Source of the DNA: Emmonsiellopsis sp. PD_33
Lineage: Eukaryota > Ascomycota > Eurotiomycetes > Onygenales > Ajellomycetaceae
Direction of reading: 5' to 3'
Assembly (NCBI GenBank): GCA_032988165.1
Contig: JANTQF010000010.1
Coordinates: 124,001-188,000 of the forward strand
Length of the DNA stretch: 64,000 bases
In this document: positions 35,901 through 46,941 of the stretch, in pieces
Position numbering within the stretch: the stretch's first letter is position 1
How the letters are laid out: every line of letters begins with the position of its first letter
Notes under the pieces: model-generated
The model's database searches: none
What the model was told of the DNA's origin: nothing
Seen by the model: the letters and a program-made list of their open reading frames with translations, nothing else
Program-made: the position numbers and the translations under genes

Positions 35901-36565
35901 ATGAAGGTGAGTTTCACTATAACAAGATCCTGATGACATACATGTCAAAAGAGTAATACCTCTAATTCAATCAATTTCCCTTGCTAAATAGTCCACAACT
36001 CTGCTTCTGGCAGCTTATGGAGTCGGACTCGCAGTCTGCAAGAATCCTAGTAGGGTCGATGACTATAAAGAGTAAACGATCTATTACCCAGTTGATAAAG
36101 ATCCCTTTTGCTAACGCATTCCAATCACGTTACCAGCTACAAGATCAAGACAACCTGCTACCAGAATGACTGGGCAGCCAACTTCGAGAAGCCGCAACAT
36201 ATCACCAAAATAATCGACGACTTCTGCGAGTACAGCAAGCCCTATATGTGTTTGGATATTAACATAGCCTGATCCAGTTTCCTCAGTTTTTCAAAAGTTA
36301 TCTAGAGAACTGTGGAATACACAAATTCACGTCACGCGGTTTATTGGAAACTCTAAGACGCAGCCGCCGCCAGATATACCCTCTCAACTGTGATGTTTGC
36401 ATCAGGCTGTTCAACAGCGTGCTCACCATTTGCCCTGGTCTCACTGGGAGCGATTGGAGGTGGAAGTGCTACGATGAGAGATCCGTGGGGTTGGTCTGTT
36501 GCGATCAACTGTCTGGATACGAGTCTCGCCTGCTCCCCGTATCATCCAATATATGCTTACGCTAA
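35901..36565 (+). pseudogene. Small secreted protein paralogue 3, probably broken
   Basis: Exon 1 (35901-35906, ATG AAG), exon 2 (35992-36071, signal peptide MKSTTLLLAAYGVGLAVC) and exon 3 (36137 onward, TTCYQNDWAANFEKPQHITK, then IIDDFC) reproduce the family structure and intron phases. After about 36247 the frame must be rescued by a third, 50-nt intron (36248-36297) to reach CDVCIRLFNSVLTIC. The conserved ending then follows in another frame: GGGSATMRDPWGWSVAINC, readable from 36390 in frame, matches the GG...W[ST]A block of the other two. A frame break near 36440-36465 therefore separates two conserved blocks. The gene is either a recent pseudogene or holds a sequencing error. Confidence 0.6.
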
Positions 36566-39500
36566 CCAGAGTGTCGTGCCCAATGGTCTCGAAAGAACCT
36601 GGACAAAATCATAGTCTTGACATGAATCCAATACTGATATCTACCTAAAGCATGGGAGTGTTGAAGGAGAGGTTGGGGCACCATCTAGCGGTCAGTTACT
36701 GGTTGGCCATCTTCAAGATCCTGCACCAAATATGCCTGTATTTCTTTCTCAGCTTCACAAAGGTTTCGATTCGTGTTTCGTTTTCTGACCTTGGGGGATT
36801 GGCCATGCTGTCAGCGTATTCCGGTTTTGTTTGTCTCAAAGGGGGGCATTCTTTTTTAATTCGATGGATCGAACTATTTATTCGCTCCTTTCATGTCCTG
36901 ATCTCGGGCTCTAAGGGGTTTTGTAATTTAGATATTATTCTCTATTGATTGAGCGTCAAAGTTAAAACCTTGGAAAGAACAAGGTTTCGAGAAAAGAGCC
37001 GTACTTATAAGAAATGGTAATGTTAATGGTTGTAGTCGTGAGAGCAGTGGCCCAATCGAACGGTAACTCCAGGTAGACGGAACGTCGTAGCCGCTCGAAA
37101 AACGCAGTTCGAGTCCCTCCCATTAGCTAGGCTTGTAGACAAGCTCAATGGGTTCAAGCGCACAGACGTCATCGCGACGTGTATGTATGTTTGCAATTAT
37201 GTATGATTGAGCATTCCCTTCTGGGAAGAGCTGGACACCGTAGTTGCCAAATGAACAAGACAACCAACTAGTAAACTGCCCAGCCACAGAATACCAATCT
37301 CCATAACATAGAGAAGAGAAACAACCGCAGTGACATCACTGCAGGAAACCGCATCATAAACATGTGAAGGCCATCCATTCCACGAAAGAAAGTCTGAATG
37401 AAACCGCCCTGCCCCCACCCCCGCCCCCGTCCCCCCCGAAGCGGCCTAGATGCGTAAGCAACTAGGCGCCAAACAGTTAGTTAGCGGGGCGGAGCTTGAC
37501 AGGAGGGGAGGGGGTGTTTGAGAGTGTGTATGGAAGTAAACCAGGGTCCAAGCTCAGCTCTGGTGGATTGGGTTGAGAAATTTAGAAACAACCGTTGTAG
37601 CACTCGGATGGATATTGATGTGGGTGATTGGCTCAAGTTCCTGTGGCACGTCGCTGGCACAGGAAGCGGAGAAGCTGTTTTTCATGGGTTCGTTCACATG
37701 GGTTTGTTTTGGTCGAACGGGGTGTTTCTGATGATAGAGTTCTTCATGTGGGTTGAGTGAGAGTTGAGTGAGAGAAGCGAAGCTCCATGACGCTAAGAAT
37801 GGAAACACGATCTGAAACCTATTCTCTCCGATGAACGGGTCTTTTCTCCGTTGGTATGTTACTCCGTCATTTCCAATTGCCTTGTCTGGCCCTGAGCAGT
37901 CCGGTTTCTGAGAGTCGGGACTTTGCGTATTTTGCTTGAGTAACGCAATCTATTATCTAGATGCAGTCAGCCCATGTGAACAAAAAAGAAAAGAAAAGGA
38001 AAGAAAAAACAACAAAAATACAAATACAAATCAGCTGCCATGTTAACAACCAATTATTGCATGAAAACCTGCAAGCTTGCCAGCCCCCTGGCGCAGCTAT
38101 TGAATGGCCATCAGCCTAGCGTAGCAGGGAGGGAGGACATGGATGCATATTGACAAATAAAAAATAGCTTCTTCTCCCGGGCTCGACTGAGAGTGTTGAC
38201 GCCAGATATTAATCGTCATTGTCCATGCTTGACTTAATATCTGCGTATATTAAGGATGCCAGGTTCCCAGGCACTCCCTTGACGGCAATATCAGCCAACA
38301 GGGAACAACCTGTCCTCCCCACGCGACGCCAACCATGTGAAGCACATAGCTCTGGTCCTCTGGCCCGGTAAGCACAGGGCAGAGCGATATCGACAAGGGG
38401 AGGTAAAACAGAAGATGAAGCACAGCCTTCAGCTGAACCTGGCTGGAACTGAAGGGAAGTTTGGAACAAAAACACCACGGCGCGAATCCCCAATATATAT
38501 ATGCACGGCATGGATGATGGCACTCGTCACGTCAATCAATAGTGCCAACGAGCTGCACGTCAGCCTTCAAGTTCAGGGCTATCGCAATATCAAGACGGGG
38601 ATCGGGTTGGGAACTGGGAGCTGGCCGGGCCGCCTGGGCGCATGAAAAGGGCTCTGGCATTTTGCACATCACCGCGCTAGCCCTGCTGGGGCGTGGGACG
38701 GGTGGGGATTAACTGTTTCTTAACCAGAAAACAGCCCCAGCCCGGGGCATGTCCGGGCCTAGAGCCCCCGGAGTTGTAGGCGGGCAGTGCCTAAAAAGTT
38801 AGCGGGCTTAGGGGGCTGTTTTGAGGCGGGGATCGGCATCAAAACGGGTATTTACTGGCTGCGTGTATTGCTCGGTACGGTAGTTATCCCAGTGTTCACC
38901 GGGATTGCTTTTTCTGCTCAAAAAGGCTATTGAGCCTCTGGGATGAAATGGCTTTCTGGTCTTGGAATGCGATTGTTTTCTGCCTGCCCAAAAAGGGGCG
39001 TTATGCAGGAACTGGTCATTGTCCTCCCCCAGACTCGCCTTGGGGAGCGGGACTGGCGTTGTATTTGGCCGTATTGTGGTACCAGCCTTCGGAGCTTAGC
39101 GGTATCCGTAATGACCGGCATCAGCAATTTCTCATCTCCCCATCTCATCTCCCCATCTGGCCTCATCAATCCTCAATTGCTTTCTCTCTCTTCCTCCTCG
39201 CCAGATATCCAACTTCTCGCTCCCTTCTGCGCCTCTGTTGGGCTTCAGTTCCCCAGCCTGCGTATTCCCCGCATCGCTCTTCCGTCAAGCTCCCAGCTAG
39301 CGTGCGGTGGGGAGTCACCTGCAAACGCTCCCTCGTTCCTCGGAAGACACAGGCATTCGTCCGGCCATTAAATCAATCGCCTATACCCCAGGGATTTTGA
39401 TCCTCAGCTAGTTATATCTGCTGCCATTCTTTGGTCCGTGACCTTCGCCCTAATAAATGCCAGCCTTTTCTCCGGATATAAGCTCCTGTGGTGTCGTCTT

Positions 39501-39939
39501 GCAAACCCGCTGGTGACCACGCGAACCGTTCCCTCCCCTTGCGCCCAAACCATCGCCTCTCCAGCCCTATATACACGACCATTCATGGAATATGCTTCAG
39601 GACCCATGCTTTTCAACAGGTTTCTCGACGGCTGCATGATATTAGCCGCTGGACGCCATTGTTGATATTCGCCCGTCAGCTTGACTTGCTGTCACAAGGG
39701 AGACACATGCAGCTATCCTCTGGAATTGACCGCGCCCTTCTTATATCGCAGCTCTTCGGATAACCGACCGAGGATTTTTTGATCTTGTGTCCACGTATGA
39801 TAGAAAGAGACTTGCTTAATAACTTCCTCGCATACCGTCTCTTGGTCGACAATTCTGGCAACGACATGTTTGGGGCTGCGGGGATTAGGCGAACATAGAT
39901 CTCTCTACTGCTGATCCCGGATAGTCTGTACGACGAGAG
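36566..39939. other. Gene-poor region before the PH-domain gene
   Basis: No gene could be supported over 3.4 kb. A weak Pol III A-box/B-box-like pair lies at 37048-37116. Runs of A (about 37983-38020) and poly-C/G patches are present. From about 39140 the DNA is pyrimidine-rich (repeated CATCTCCC) and probably forms promoter and leader of the next gene. Several short upstream frames occur there. Confidence 0.5.
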
Positions 39940-42606
39940 ATGGCACCGCGTTCTGAGTCTGTGATTGGCTCGAGAAGGGGCGTGAGTCTTCTTCCAATCC
40001 AGACAAATGCCACCAGTTCCAATGTCCCTCCGAAACGTCCCCCTCGGCCCGGTGACCTGGCGGACCGAGACTTGTCGGCTGGCCGAGCGCCTTCGTCAAA
40101 GAGCCAAACCACCAAATCGTCCTTGAAGAGCCTGTTCTCCCGTAACAAGTCAAGTCGACGTTCAAACCATGGACAAACACTTCCTGTCATCGCAGAATCT
40201 CATAAAATGAGTATCAGCATCATTCCGGACCCTGTACCTTCGCCCACTACGGCCTCCTCAACACCAGTCACGCCCAAATTCCCAATCATGATGCCGTCTC
40301 CTCAGCTGGGGAAGATAGACTCTAATAACTCTTCGAACTCCTCCAAGACGGCACTGGAAAAAGGCCAAAAAGTCTACAGAACGATCACAGCTTGGGATCC
40401 CCCGCCTCTGTTCCAAGCCTACCCACAGGCAATCAAACAGGCTACTTTGCCTGTCCCTTCACGTACCGAATCGATTTTACGGCTTAGTAGCCATCGACGA
40501 AACCACAGCGCCAAGGACGATGGCTCCGATATTGATGCTGATGATGAACGAGCTTCGATGAGCTCGTCCAAGAAGCGGAAAGATGAAAAGGACAAGAAAC
40601 ATTCTCGGAAAATCTCAAGCTCCCTTGGTAAAGCAGAATGGACGCAGAAGATTTTTATTCTAGTTGCTAGCGGTTTTATCCTGCAATATGCTGGTGAGGG
40701 GAGTTTCGACCGCTTACCGGAGAAGATGATAGAGCTAGGGAAGAATTCAGTGGCCTTTGCTAGTGACGCCATTCCTGGGAAACACTGGGTGCTGCAGGTA
40801 TCGGAAGTAATCGATGAAGAAGGCCTAGTGACTTTAGATTCCCGAAAGTCGTTATTATCGCGGCTCGGGTTCGCTGATTCTCGAAGACAGACGAAGACCT
40901 TACTCATGGTCTGTAAGAGTCCTGATGAAATGACGTCCTGGTTGTCGGCCGTTAGACGAGAAATTGAATCTCTTGGGGGAAAGGAATATACGCCGGAAAC
41001 ACCACAGGAAGAACCCTCTCAAGATCCTCTCGAAGCGCAAACTCGATGGGCGAATCGGCAATCCGTGTTGTCTTCCCAGAACCAGCCTATAAATACACCC
41101 CCAACGGATGTCGAATTAGCGGAGCCCTCACCAAACGTCAATTGGAATACACGAGAAGATCAGAGGCTCGCAAACAACCGTCTAGCTGACGAGACTTCGC
41201 TAAAGTCATCAAACCGCCAATCTATGCCTCCCCGAACCTCAATCGAAGCCCCTTCACTCTCCACAACAGGTACAACTACAGATCTTGATCGCTTACGAGA
41301 AGGGTCCAGACTGTCATATGTTTCCATCGGAACAAGAACAATACCAAGCTCTAGAGGCTCCTCTCCGGGCTTGTCTCCGGCAACGCTGAATGGAACAACC
41401 CCCAAACCAGCTTTTGCAGAGTCCCCTCGAAGTGTTAGGAGCACCGCCCCAACTGCTGCCACAGACCCAGGTAGCAGTCGACTCTCTATTCAAGCCTATT
41501 CCTCAACGCAGCCTGAAGGTAGTGTGACTGGTACCGACAGTAGCAGTGGATCCCGGCCACAATCCATTGTCGGGCCTCTTGCTACTAGGAGCACCTCTCC
41601 TCCCAACTTTAGTGTTCCAAGGTTCAGCAAGCGGTTCTCCGGATCACAATCACGCCCCCCGCCATCATCGCGAAGGTTCAATCAGGCATCTCCCCCTCCC
41701 TCCCCTCGCAGAAACAACCCAAGCTCCAGTAATCGCATCTCCAGCCTCTCCGTTTTTGAAGACTTTGTCCCTCCCACTCAATTGCCAAATGGCCATTCGG
41801 AGTCGAACAGCTATCACAGAGAAATTGACCATGTTCGTCAACCTGTTCCCTTCGTATTCGATCCAGAAATGCCCTCGCGCGTCCCAACTCAATCGAAGCC
41901 AAAAGAAAGCAACCCAAGAAGATATTCGTCTTTCGAATCGACCCGGGGCAGATCTGGTCTATCCTCGTCATATCACCCGAAACTACCACCAGTGGGCAAC
42001 GAGTTCGAGGAGGGATACAGTAGCGATGCCCTGGCACAGCGCATGCGGCCGCAAGCACGTGGGGAAGCAGATTACCTGTCATCAACTGCCGATGCACACA
42101 GCAGGTCTTTACGCCGGCCAGTCAGCATGCAAATTGGCACCGAAGCCCGTCGCCGAGGTCAAGTCATTCAGGATTTCCAACCCACATATCGAGATTTCCC
42201 GTCTCCAAGCTCACGACCTCCACGATTAAATCGGACCAGTTTGCCACATACAGGCATTCTAAACGATATTCCTCCCTATCACCAATCTCCAGCTACTTCG
42301 GCCAATAATAGGTCCTCATTACACAAAACCATGTCACATCTCTCCCTTGGCCCGCCTGTTGCCCCTCCTCCAAATTGCCCTCTACCTCGCGTCCCGCCTG
42401 TCATTGCGTCCAAACATAGACCTGCATGGACAGAACAGTCTACAGATGGCCATGACGCTGCTAGGCCACCATCCAGAACTGGTCCTGGCCATCGGAGGGA
42501 TACCCGCACCCATACGATTACGCCGGTTGATCTAAGGAATGCGAGCAGTTCGCCTACGCTGAATGGGATGACACCCAAAGAATTCAGCATGGTGAATGCG
42601 TTTTGA
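39940..42606 (+). CDS. PH-domain protein with long disordered flanks
   Basis: This single exon encodes 888 residues. A pleckstrin-homology-type domain spans about residues 230-350: EWTQKIFILVASGFILQYAG opens it, IPGKHWVLQVSEV lies mid-domain, and PDEMTSWLSAVRREIESLGG is the typical C-terminal helix. The N-terminus is Ser/Arg-rich with basic clusters (SSLKSLFSRNKSSRR, KKRKDEKDKKHSRK). The remaining 540 residues are Ser/Pro/Arg-rich and disordered, with many RxxS-type sites. PH domains bind phosphoinositides or proteins at membranes. A cortical or signalling scaffold is plausible. I cannot match it to a named yeast protein. Confidence 0.85.
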   Translation: MAPRSESVIGSRRGVSLLPIQTNATSSNVPPKRPPRPGDLADRDLSAGRAPSSKSQTTKSSLKSLFSRNKSSRRSNHGQTLPVIAESHKMSISIIPDPVPSPTTASSTPVTPKFPIMMPSPQLGKIDSNNSSNSSKTALEKGQKVYRTITAWDPPPLFQAYPQAIKQATLPVPSRTESILRLSSHRRNHSAKDDGSDIDADDERASMSSSKKRKDEKDKKHSRKISSSLGKAEWTQKIFILVASGFILQYAGEGSFDRLPEKMIELGKNSVAFASDAIPGKHWVLQVSEVIDEEGLVTLDSRKSLLSRLGFADSRRQTKTLLMVCKSPDEMTSWLSAVRREIESLGGKEYTPETPQEEPSQDPLEAQTRWANRQSVLSSQNQPINTPPTDVELAEPSPNVNWNTREDQRLANNRLADETSLKSSNRQSMPPRTSIEAPSLSTTGTTTDLDRLREGSRLSYVSIGTRTIPSSRGSSPGLSPATLNGTTPKPAFAESPRSVRSTAPTAATDPGSSRLSIQAYSSTQPEGSVTGTDSSSGSRPQSIVGPLATRSTSPPNFSVPRFSKRFSGSQSRPPPSSRRFNQASPPPSPRRNNPSSSNRISSLSVFEDFVPPTQLPNGHSESNSYHREIDHVRQPVPFVFDPEMPSRVPTQSKPKESNPRRYSSFESTRGRSGLSSSYHPKLPPVGNEFEEGYSSDALAQRMRPQARGEADYLSSTADAHSRSLRRPVSMQIGTEARRRGQVIQDFQPTYRDFPSPSSRPPRLNRTSLPHTGILNDIPPYHQSPATSANNRSSLHKTMSHLSLGPPVAPPPNCPLPRVPPVIASKHRPAWTEQSTDGHDAARPPSRTGPGHRRDTRTHTITPVDLRNASSSPTLNGMTPKEFSMVNAF

Positions 42607-43400
42607 TATATCTGCATATCCTCAGTCTATCTCTTATACCGATCAGTTTCATTTGTCAGAGCTGGCAGATACGGCAGCACATCTCAGTTCCACTTTTATC
42701 TACACTACTCTTCTTTCTCATTGGACATTGGACATGCCATTTTTTTTTTTCCCTGGTTACACAAAAAATTACCTACATATATTCTTTGTAATGTATATAT
42801 ACCCCCCCTTTATCCCTGCATTTCCCCCTTATGTTTCTTATGACCCCTCACTGTGACGCATGCAAAATACCCCCACCTTCTATTTGTTGTCATTTTTCTG
42901 GTTTTCTACTGTTTTGTTTTGTTTTGTTTTTTGCTGTCACTACGGTTTGGGAACTTTTTTGGGATAGTATTATTTATCCCAATAAGGGAAAGAAAAGCTA
43001 CATATATAGATACACAGTTATCACGATTCCATTTTTTTGGTCTTTGCATATATATACGGCAAAAATATCTGTCGTATCTTACCTTTTGGTAGATTTTCAC
43101 CATGGTTACAGCTTATCTTCATAAATAAGTATGTACCTGTTTTCATCATACATATTTGCTGCTGCTGCAGACGTTTATTCTTTTCCCCCTCCCCGATTGC
43201 ACTTTCATCTGCCAATTGCTATCTATACTTTGTCACTCCACAGCAAACTTTGCCAAAGCTATCAACTATACCATTTCTCAAAACTCCTCAACCCAACTCA
43301 ACTCCAAACTCCAGCAACAGTGCTTATTTACCGTCCCCACTGCATAAAGACTACTAGCACATCCAACCTCAACCAATATTCATATTTACCACCCAAAGAC
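42607..43400. other. Intergenic region
   Basis: It is T-rich 3' UTR-like DNA (TTTTTTTTTCCC, repeats of GTTTT near 42915) followed by a CA/CT-rich leader for the next gene. The reading frame of the next gene is open upstream to 43131, but the first part has no conserved feature and is treated as leader. Confidence 0.5.
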
Positions 43401-44054
43401 ATGCCATCTCACGCCCCTCCCAGCCCTCCCTGTACACAGAACCTACCAATAGACTGTCCATCAGAGAATCTCCGATCCTGGCTTTCCAAACATGGCGTGA
43501 GCTCCAACGAAGTAGACCGTCTTTGGGAGAAACACAACCACCGCCAACACACCCTTGATCAAGAATACCAATTCCTCGTCGCCCTGAAGAATGCAGTGAC
43601 TGCTAGGAAAGTTGAGTGGGCGACGCCAACAGACCTCCAAGCCATCGATGTGGATTTTGGCCTGGCAGCTCTAACCCAAACCGAGGAGTTGAAGCGGGAG
43701 GCTAAACGTGCGGTGAGCGCGGTGGCTCTCGATACTGTTCGCCTTCTCCCTGATGAAGTCAAGATTGATTTCTTGAACTTTCTGAAAAGTGATTCCGTCA
43801 ATGCTCGGCATCGGTTTCTTGCGAGGGTTCTGCCCTGCATGACGCGGAGCTTGAAACGGAAACGACTTGATGATGGTGATGGCGATGGAGATGCGACGGA
43901 TGGCGATGGTGATAATGATCATGAAGATGATTCCCGAGAACAGAAGCAGCCCCAGCCCAAGAGGGCTCGAATCAATCAACCGAAGGCAAACACCGGGGAA
44001 CCACAGGGCAGCCGGCGAAGCGCGAGCTTTGCGGACGAGGAGGGCGGGGAGTAA
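43401..44054 (+). CDS. Uncharacterised acidic-tailed protein, probably nuclear
   Basis: This single exon encodes 217 residues from MPSHAPPSPPCT. The middle (about residues 25-150) is helical and well ordered in appearance: SENLRSWLSKHGVSSNEVDR, then RLLPDEVKIDFLNFLKS. It is followed by SLKRKR, a likely nuclear localisation signal, an Asp/Gly repeat (DGDGDGD) and a second basic patch, PKRAR. The family is not recognised. The frame extends upstream to 43131 without a stop, but this ATG follows a leader-like region. Start choice is uncertain. Confidence 0.6.
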   Translation: MPSHAPPSPPCTQNLPIDCPSENLRSWLSKHGVSSNEVDRLWEKHNHRQHTLDQEYQFLVALKNAVTARKVEWATPTDLQAIDVDFGLAALTQTEELKREAKRAVSAVALDTVRLLPDEVKIDFLNFLKSDSVNARHRFLARVLPCMTRSLKRKRLDDGDGDGDATDGDGDNDHEDDSREQKQPQPKRARINQPKANTGEPQGSRRSASFADEEGGE

Positions 44055-45183
44055 GCTTCATAAATAGCCGAACGGTTTATCGATGGATTTTTTGCAGGGT
44101 AAATATATTCCATTCGACAGATGCCCGCAGCCTCTTATTTAACTAACTACTAGAAAAGGCACGATGAGAGTGCGACTTTTCTGTTCTGGGCTTGGGGGCA
44201 GGGTGGACATGGCTCAGCATAACTATGCATCAATCAACCCGATATATTGAATGAATAGTCCGTGGGACTGTCTTTTTTCGATCTCACGCTGCTGGTATGT
44301 AGCTAACAACATCCATCTAGGATTTTTTTTCAAAAGCGATAATTGAACCATTCCTCCCCCCTTAGGAGCTTAGTCGCCTTATCCTGCCTACCAGCCATGG
44401 TCTTAAGGATCCCCAATGGATGATCCATTGTCCAAACGATTTAGCACTTTGAAGCGGAAACGTGGGCATTCGACCGAAAAGCAAAGCACACCCCGGTCCT
44501 GAGAAGCACATTGATCAATGAGTTTATCTAATAAATTCAAGGGAGACTTGAATATATGGACGAGTGATTCTCACCACGAAAACACCAAAACAACGCCCCG
44601 TTCTATTTCAAAATAAAGCATCATTACCAGAGGCCGCAAATTGCCGAGATATATCTCTCGTCAGGACTATTGCCCTCGGGGTGATACCCCCTAGCCGTCC
44701 CCTACGGCAATTCTACAAGGCAAATCTGCTTTCCGGAGGACAAAAGCGGGGTGGTCGAAGGCTACACCTAGTATTAGCAATTAAAAACCGGGCTGCGTAC
44801 TAGAGGAATTCCTTTCAATATCGTCAATCAAAAAGCTTTCAAATACCGTTGTAGATATCTCTCTTTTACGCCTGCAAGGGGCTAATCAGACTCCGTTTTG
44901 TAAGACTAAGCTTATTTATAAAATGCGGTAGGGGGAAGAGGGATCTATGAGAGCGGTAGAAGAAAGATAGGAGAGCCGGGTGGGTGCAAAATACGTTTCG
45001 GATCAGATCGTGTTTTAAACAAAGTATGAACTACCAATATCAATTACCACCAGCCGCAAAGAAAAGGAAAGAAAAAGGAAAATAAAATAGATAGATCGCA
45101 TTAATGAGTGAGCTTGTCTGAGCAATATGAAAGATAATGCAGGTAGACGCCCAACGGTAAGGGGTCGGAACACGTAATTTTGA
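44055..45183. other. Convergent 3' region
   Basis: No gene is visible in 1.1 kb between the stop codons of two convergent genes. Open frames are short. Nothing structured was seen. Confidence 0.5.
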
Positions 45184-46476
45184 TCACTCGTCGTCCTCCG
45201 CTTCTTCTACTCGGGTGGTAAGGTCTCGCTTTATGCTTGCACCTGTAGTAGCCACAGAGGATCCCGTTGTAGTTGCATTGGGCGTGGTCCCCGTGCTGGG
45301 AGCGGCGGGAGAGGCAGGAGAGGCAGGTTTAGCAGCAGCGGCTGGGGCACCTTCTGCACTATTCTTGGCTTTCTTTGACTTCTTTTTCTTTGTCTGTGAG
45401 GTTTAAGTTAGCGTGTTTGGCAGAATATGACAATTGACGATGAGAGTTTAAACATGAACATACCTCTTGCCAACCCCAAACTGGCCTGAAGCTATCGAAG
45501 AATCCCACGTCCTCGAAGAGATTGGGGTACAACCAGAGACCTGGTGGAACGGCAAAAACGGTGACGCAGAACAGAATAAGTCGGAATATAGACATAGCGA
45601 AGAACAGCCCCAGCAGACCCATAACGCCAACGCTAAGATACCAAACACCTTGCCGGAGCATGATAGGCCATAGTGGGAACATCACAACTGCCATGATCGC
45701 GGCTAGCACACCAACAGCCATTGCCTTTTGCTTCCATTGCGGGCCTTCGTATAGCCAGACGTAGTGCATCATTGGGTCTGTTTCCTGTTGTTGTTCAATG
45801 CGTACAGTCCAGAGCCCCTTAACTCGGCCCTTTTGGGGTGGTGGCTTCGCATGGTTGTGTCCGGCATGGGGATCGACTTTAGAAACTCGGAGTGCGAGGA
45901 GAGAGAGGGGCAAGAGTTTGAAGGCATTTTCGGCAGAGGCTTTGTCTGTCACGGGCGGGAGAAGGGACTTGGGTTTCGATTGAGCTTTGGTGTATGCAGG
46001 AGATTGGAGCGCTCGCAAAGCACGTTTCACTGTCCGAATGTGTTAGTTCACCCGTATACACATATCCACACATGTGAGGGAATACCTTTGAACATTTCCC
46101 TCCTCCGTCCATCCAAAATACAGGTTCTGGGCTTCAGATCTTGTGACTTCAGGAACTGGGCCACCGCAATAGCCTTCGGGTTGGGTGGTTGGTTTGAGTT
46201 GACAGGAACTTGCTGCTGCCCCTGGGCTTGTGCCTGCGCTTGTGCTTGTGCTTGTCGGGCGGCCTGCTGCGCTTGGTGTTGTTGCATAGCTCTGGCTTTC
46301 AGCTGGTTGACATACTGCTCGGGAGTGAGTCCTAATTTTGCGGCCTCTGCCGTAATCTGTTGCCGCTGCATGTTGCTGAATTCCTCGGGGGTCATTCCGC
46401 GCTTTGCTGCTTCGGCTGCGAGTTGAGCCTGCATAGCAGCAATCTGCTGGGGAGTTGGCTGACCGGGAGCCGCCAT
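45184..46476 (-). CDS. sec62: Sec62, ER protein-translocation subunit
   Basis: Exons 46476-46086, 46029-45464 and 45393-45184 give 388 residues. The N-terminal third has a Gln/Ala-rich stretch and two short repeats (GMTPEEFSNMQRQ, GLTPEQYVNQLKA). The Sec62 domain begins at VAQFLKSQDLKPRTCILDGR, then MFKVKRALRALQS. Two hydrophobic segments (about 233-256 and 262-290) follow, separated by LRQGVWYL, and then PPGLWLYPNLFEDVGFFDSF. The tail is Lys-rich and ends EEAEDDE. Sec62 with Sec63 assists post-translational import of proteins through the Sec61 channel. The ATG is divergent to MTC6, with 465 bp between the starts. Confidence 0.95.
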
Positions 46477-46941
46477 TTTTCAGTAGGACGGGGTGGCCAA
46501 CAAAAATGTAACAGAAGTTAGGAAACGCCGGATACTATTGGGCGGCGAGTGTTGTTGGTGGTGGTTGAAGTTGTGCAAGCGAAGTATAAACACTTCTTGA
46601 TATTCTTTGGCGCGAAGTGGCCAGATCAGTCGCTGGGTCATGTGACTCGCGCGGGTAATCAACTGTGACGCTTAGTTAGCGCTACTCGATTGCCGACAGC
46701 CGCCGAATGCCATCATCGAATCCGCGGCTCTCCCTCGACTGCTTTTATGCCAATACCCAGGGCAGGATTGTCCCCCCGATCCGTGAGCAACTGCAAAATT
46801 GAGCTAAGTAGGAATACTGGACTACTTATGCCATCCATCTAGAGCCGTTTCCGGTATTTTGACGCCCGCCTCTTTGATGCATGATGCTTATCCCACGTCA
46901 ACCGCATCGGTTACTAAGATAGTAGGAACATCAACTGAGGC
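46477..46941. promoter_or_regulatory. Divergent SEC62/MTC6 promoter
   Basis: This 465-bp interval between two oppositely oriented starts must contain both promoters. No distinct TATA box or other motif stands out. Confidence 0.55.

Noticed and set aside
37048..37120. A tRNA gene
   Set aside because: A-box- and B-box-like motifs are present, but the T-stem (CGCAG against CCCTC) and the acceptor stem do not pair, so no tRNA was called.
38930..39400. Overlapping plus-strand frames of about 150 codons upstream of the PH-domain gene
   Set aside because: Two frames are open over the same bases in a pyrimidine-rich leader, neither with motifs. They are probably leader sequence.
46859..46941. Start of MTC6 at 46859
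   Set aside because: That frame reads through the 61-nt intron out of register. The conserved N-terminus is obtained only from ATG 46942 with the intron removed.
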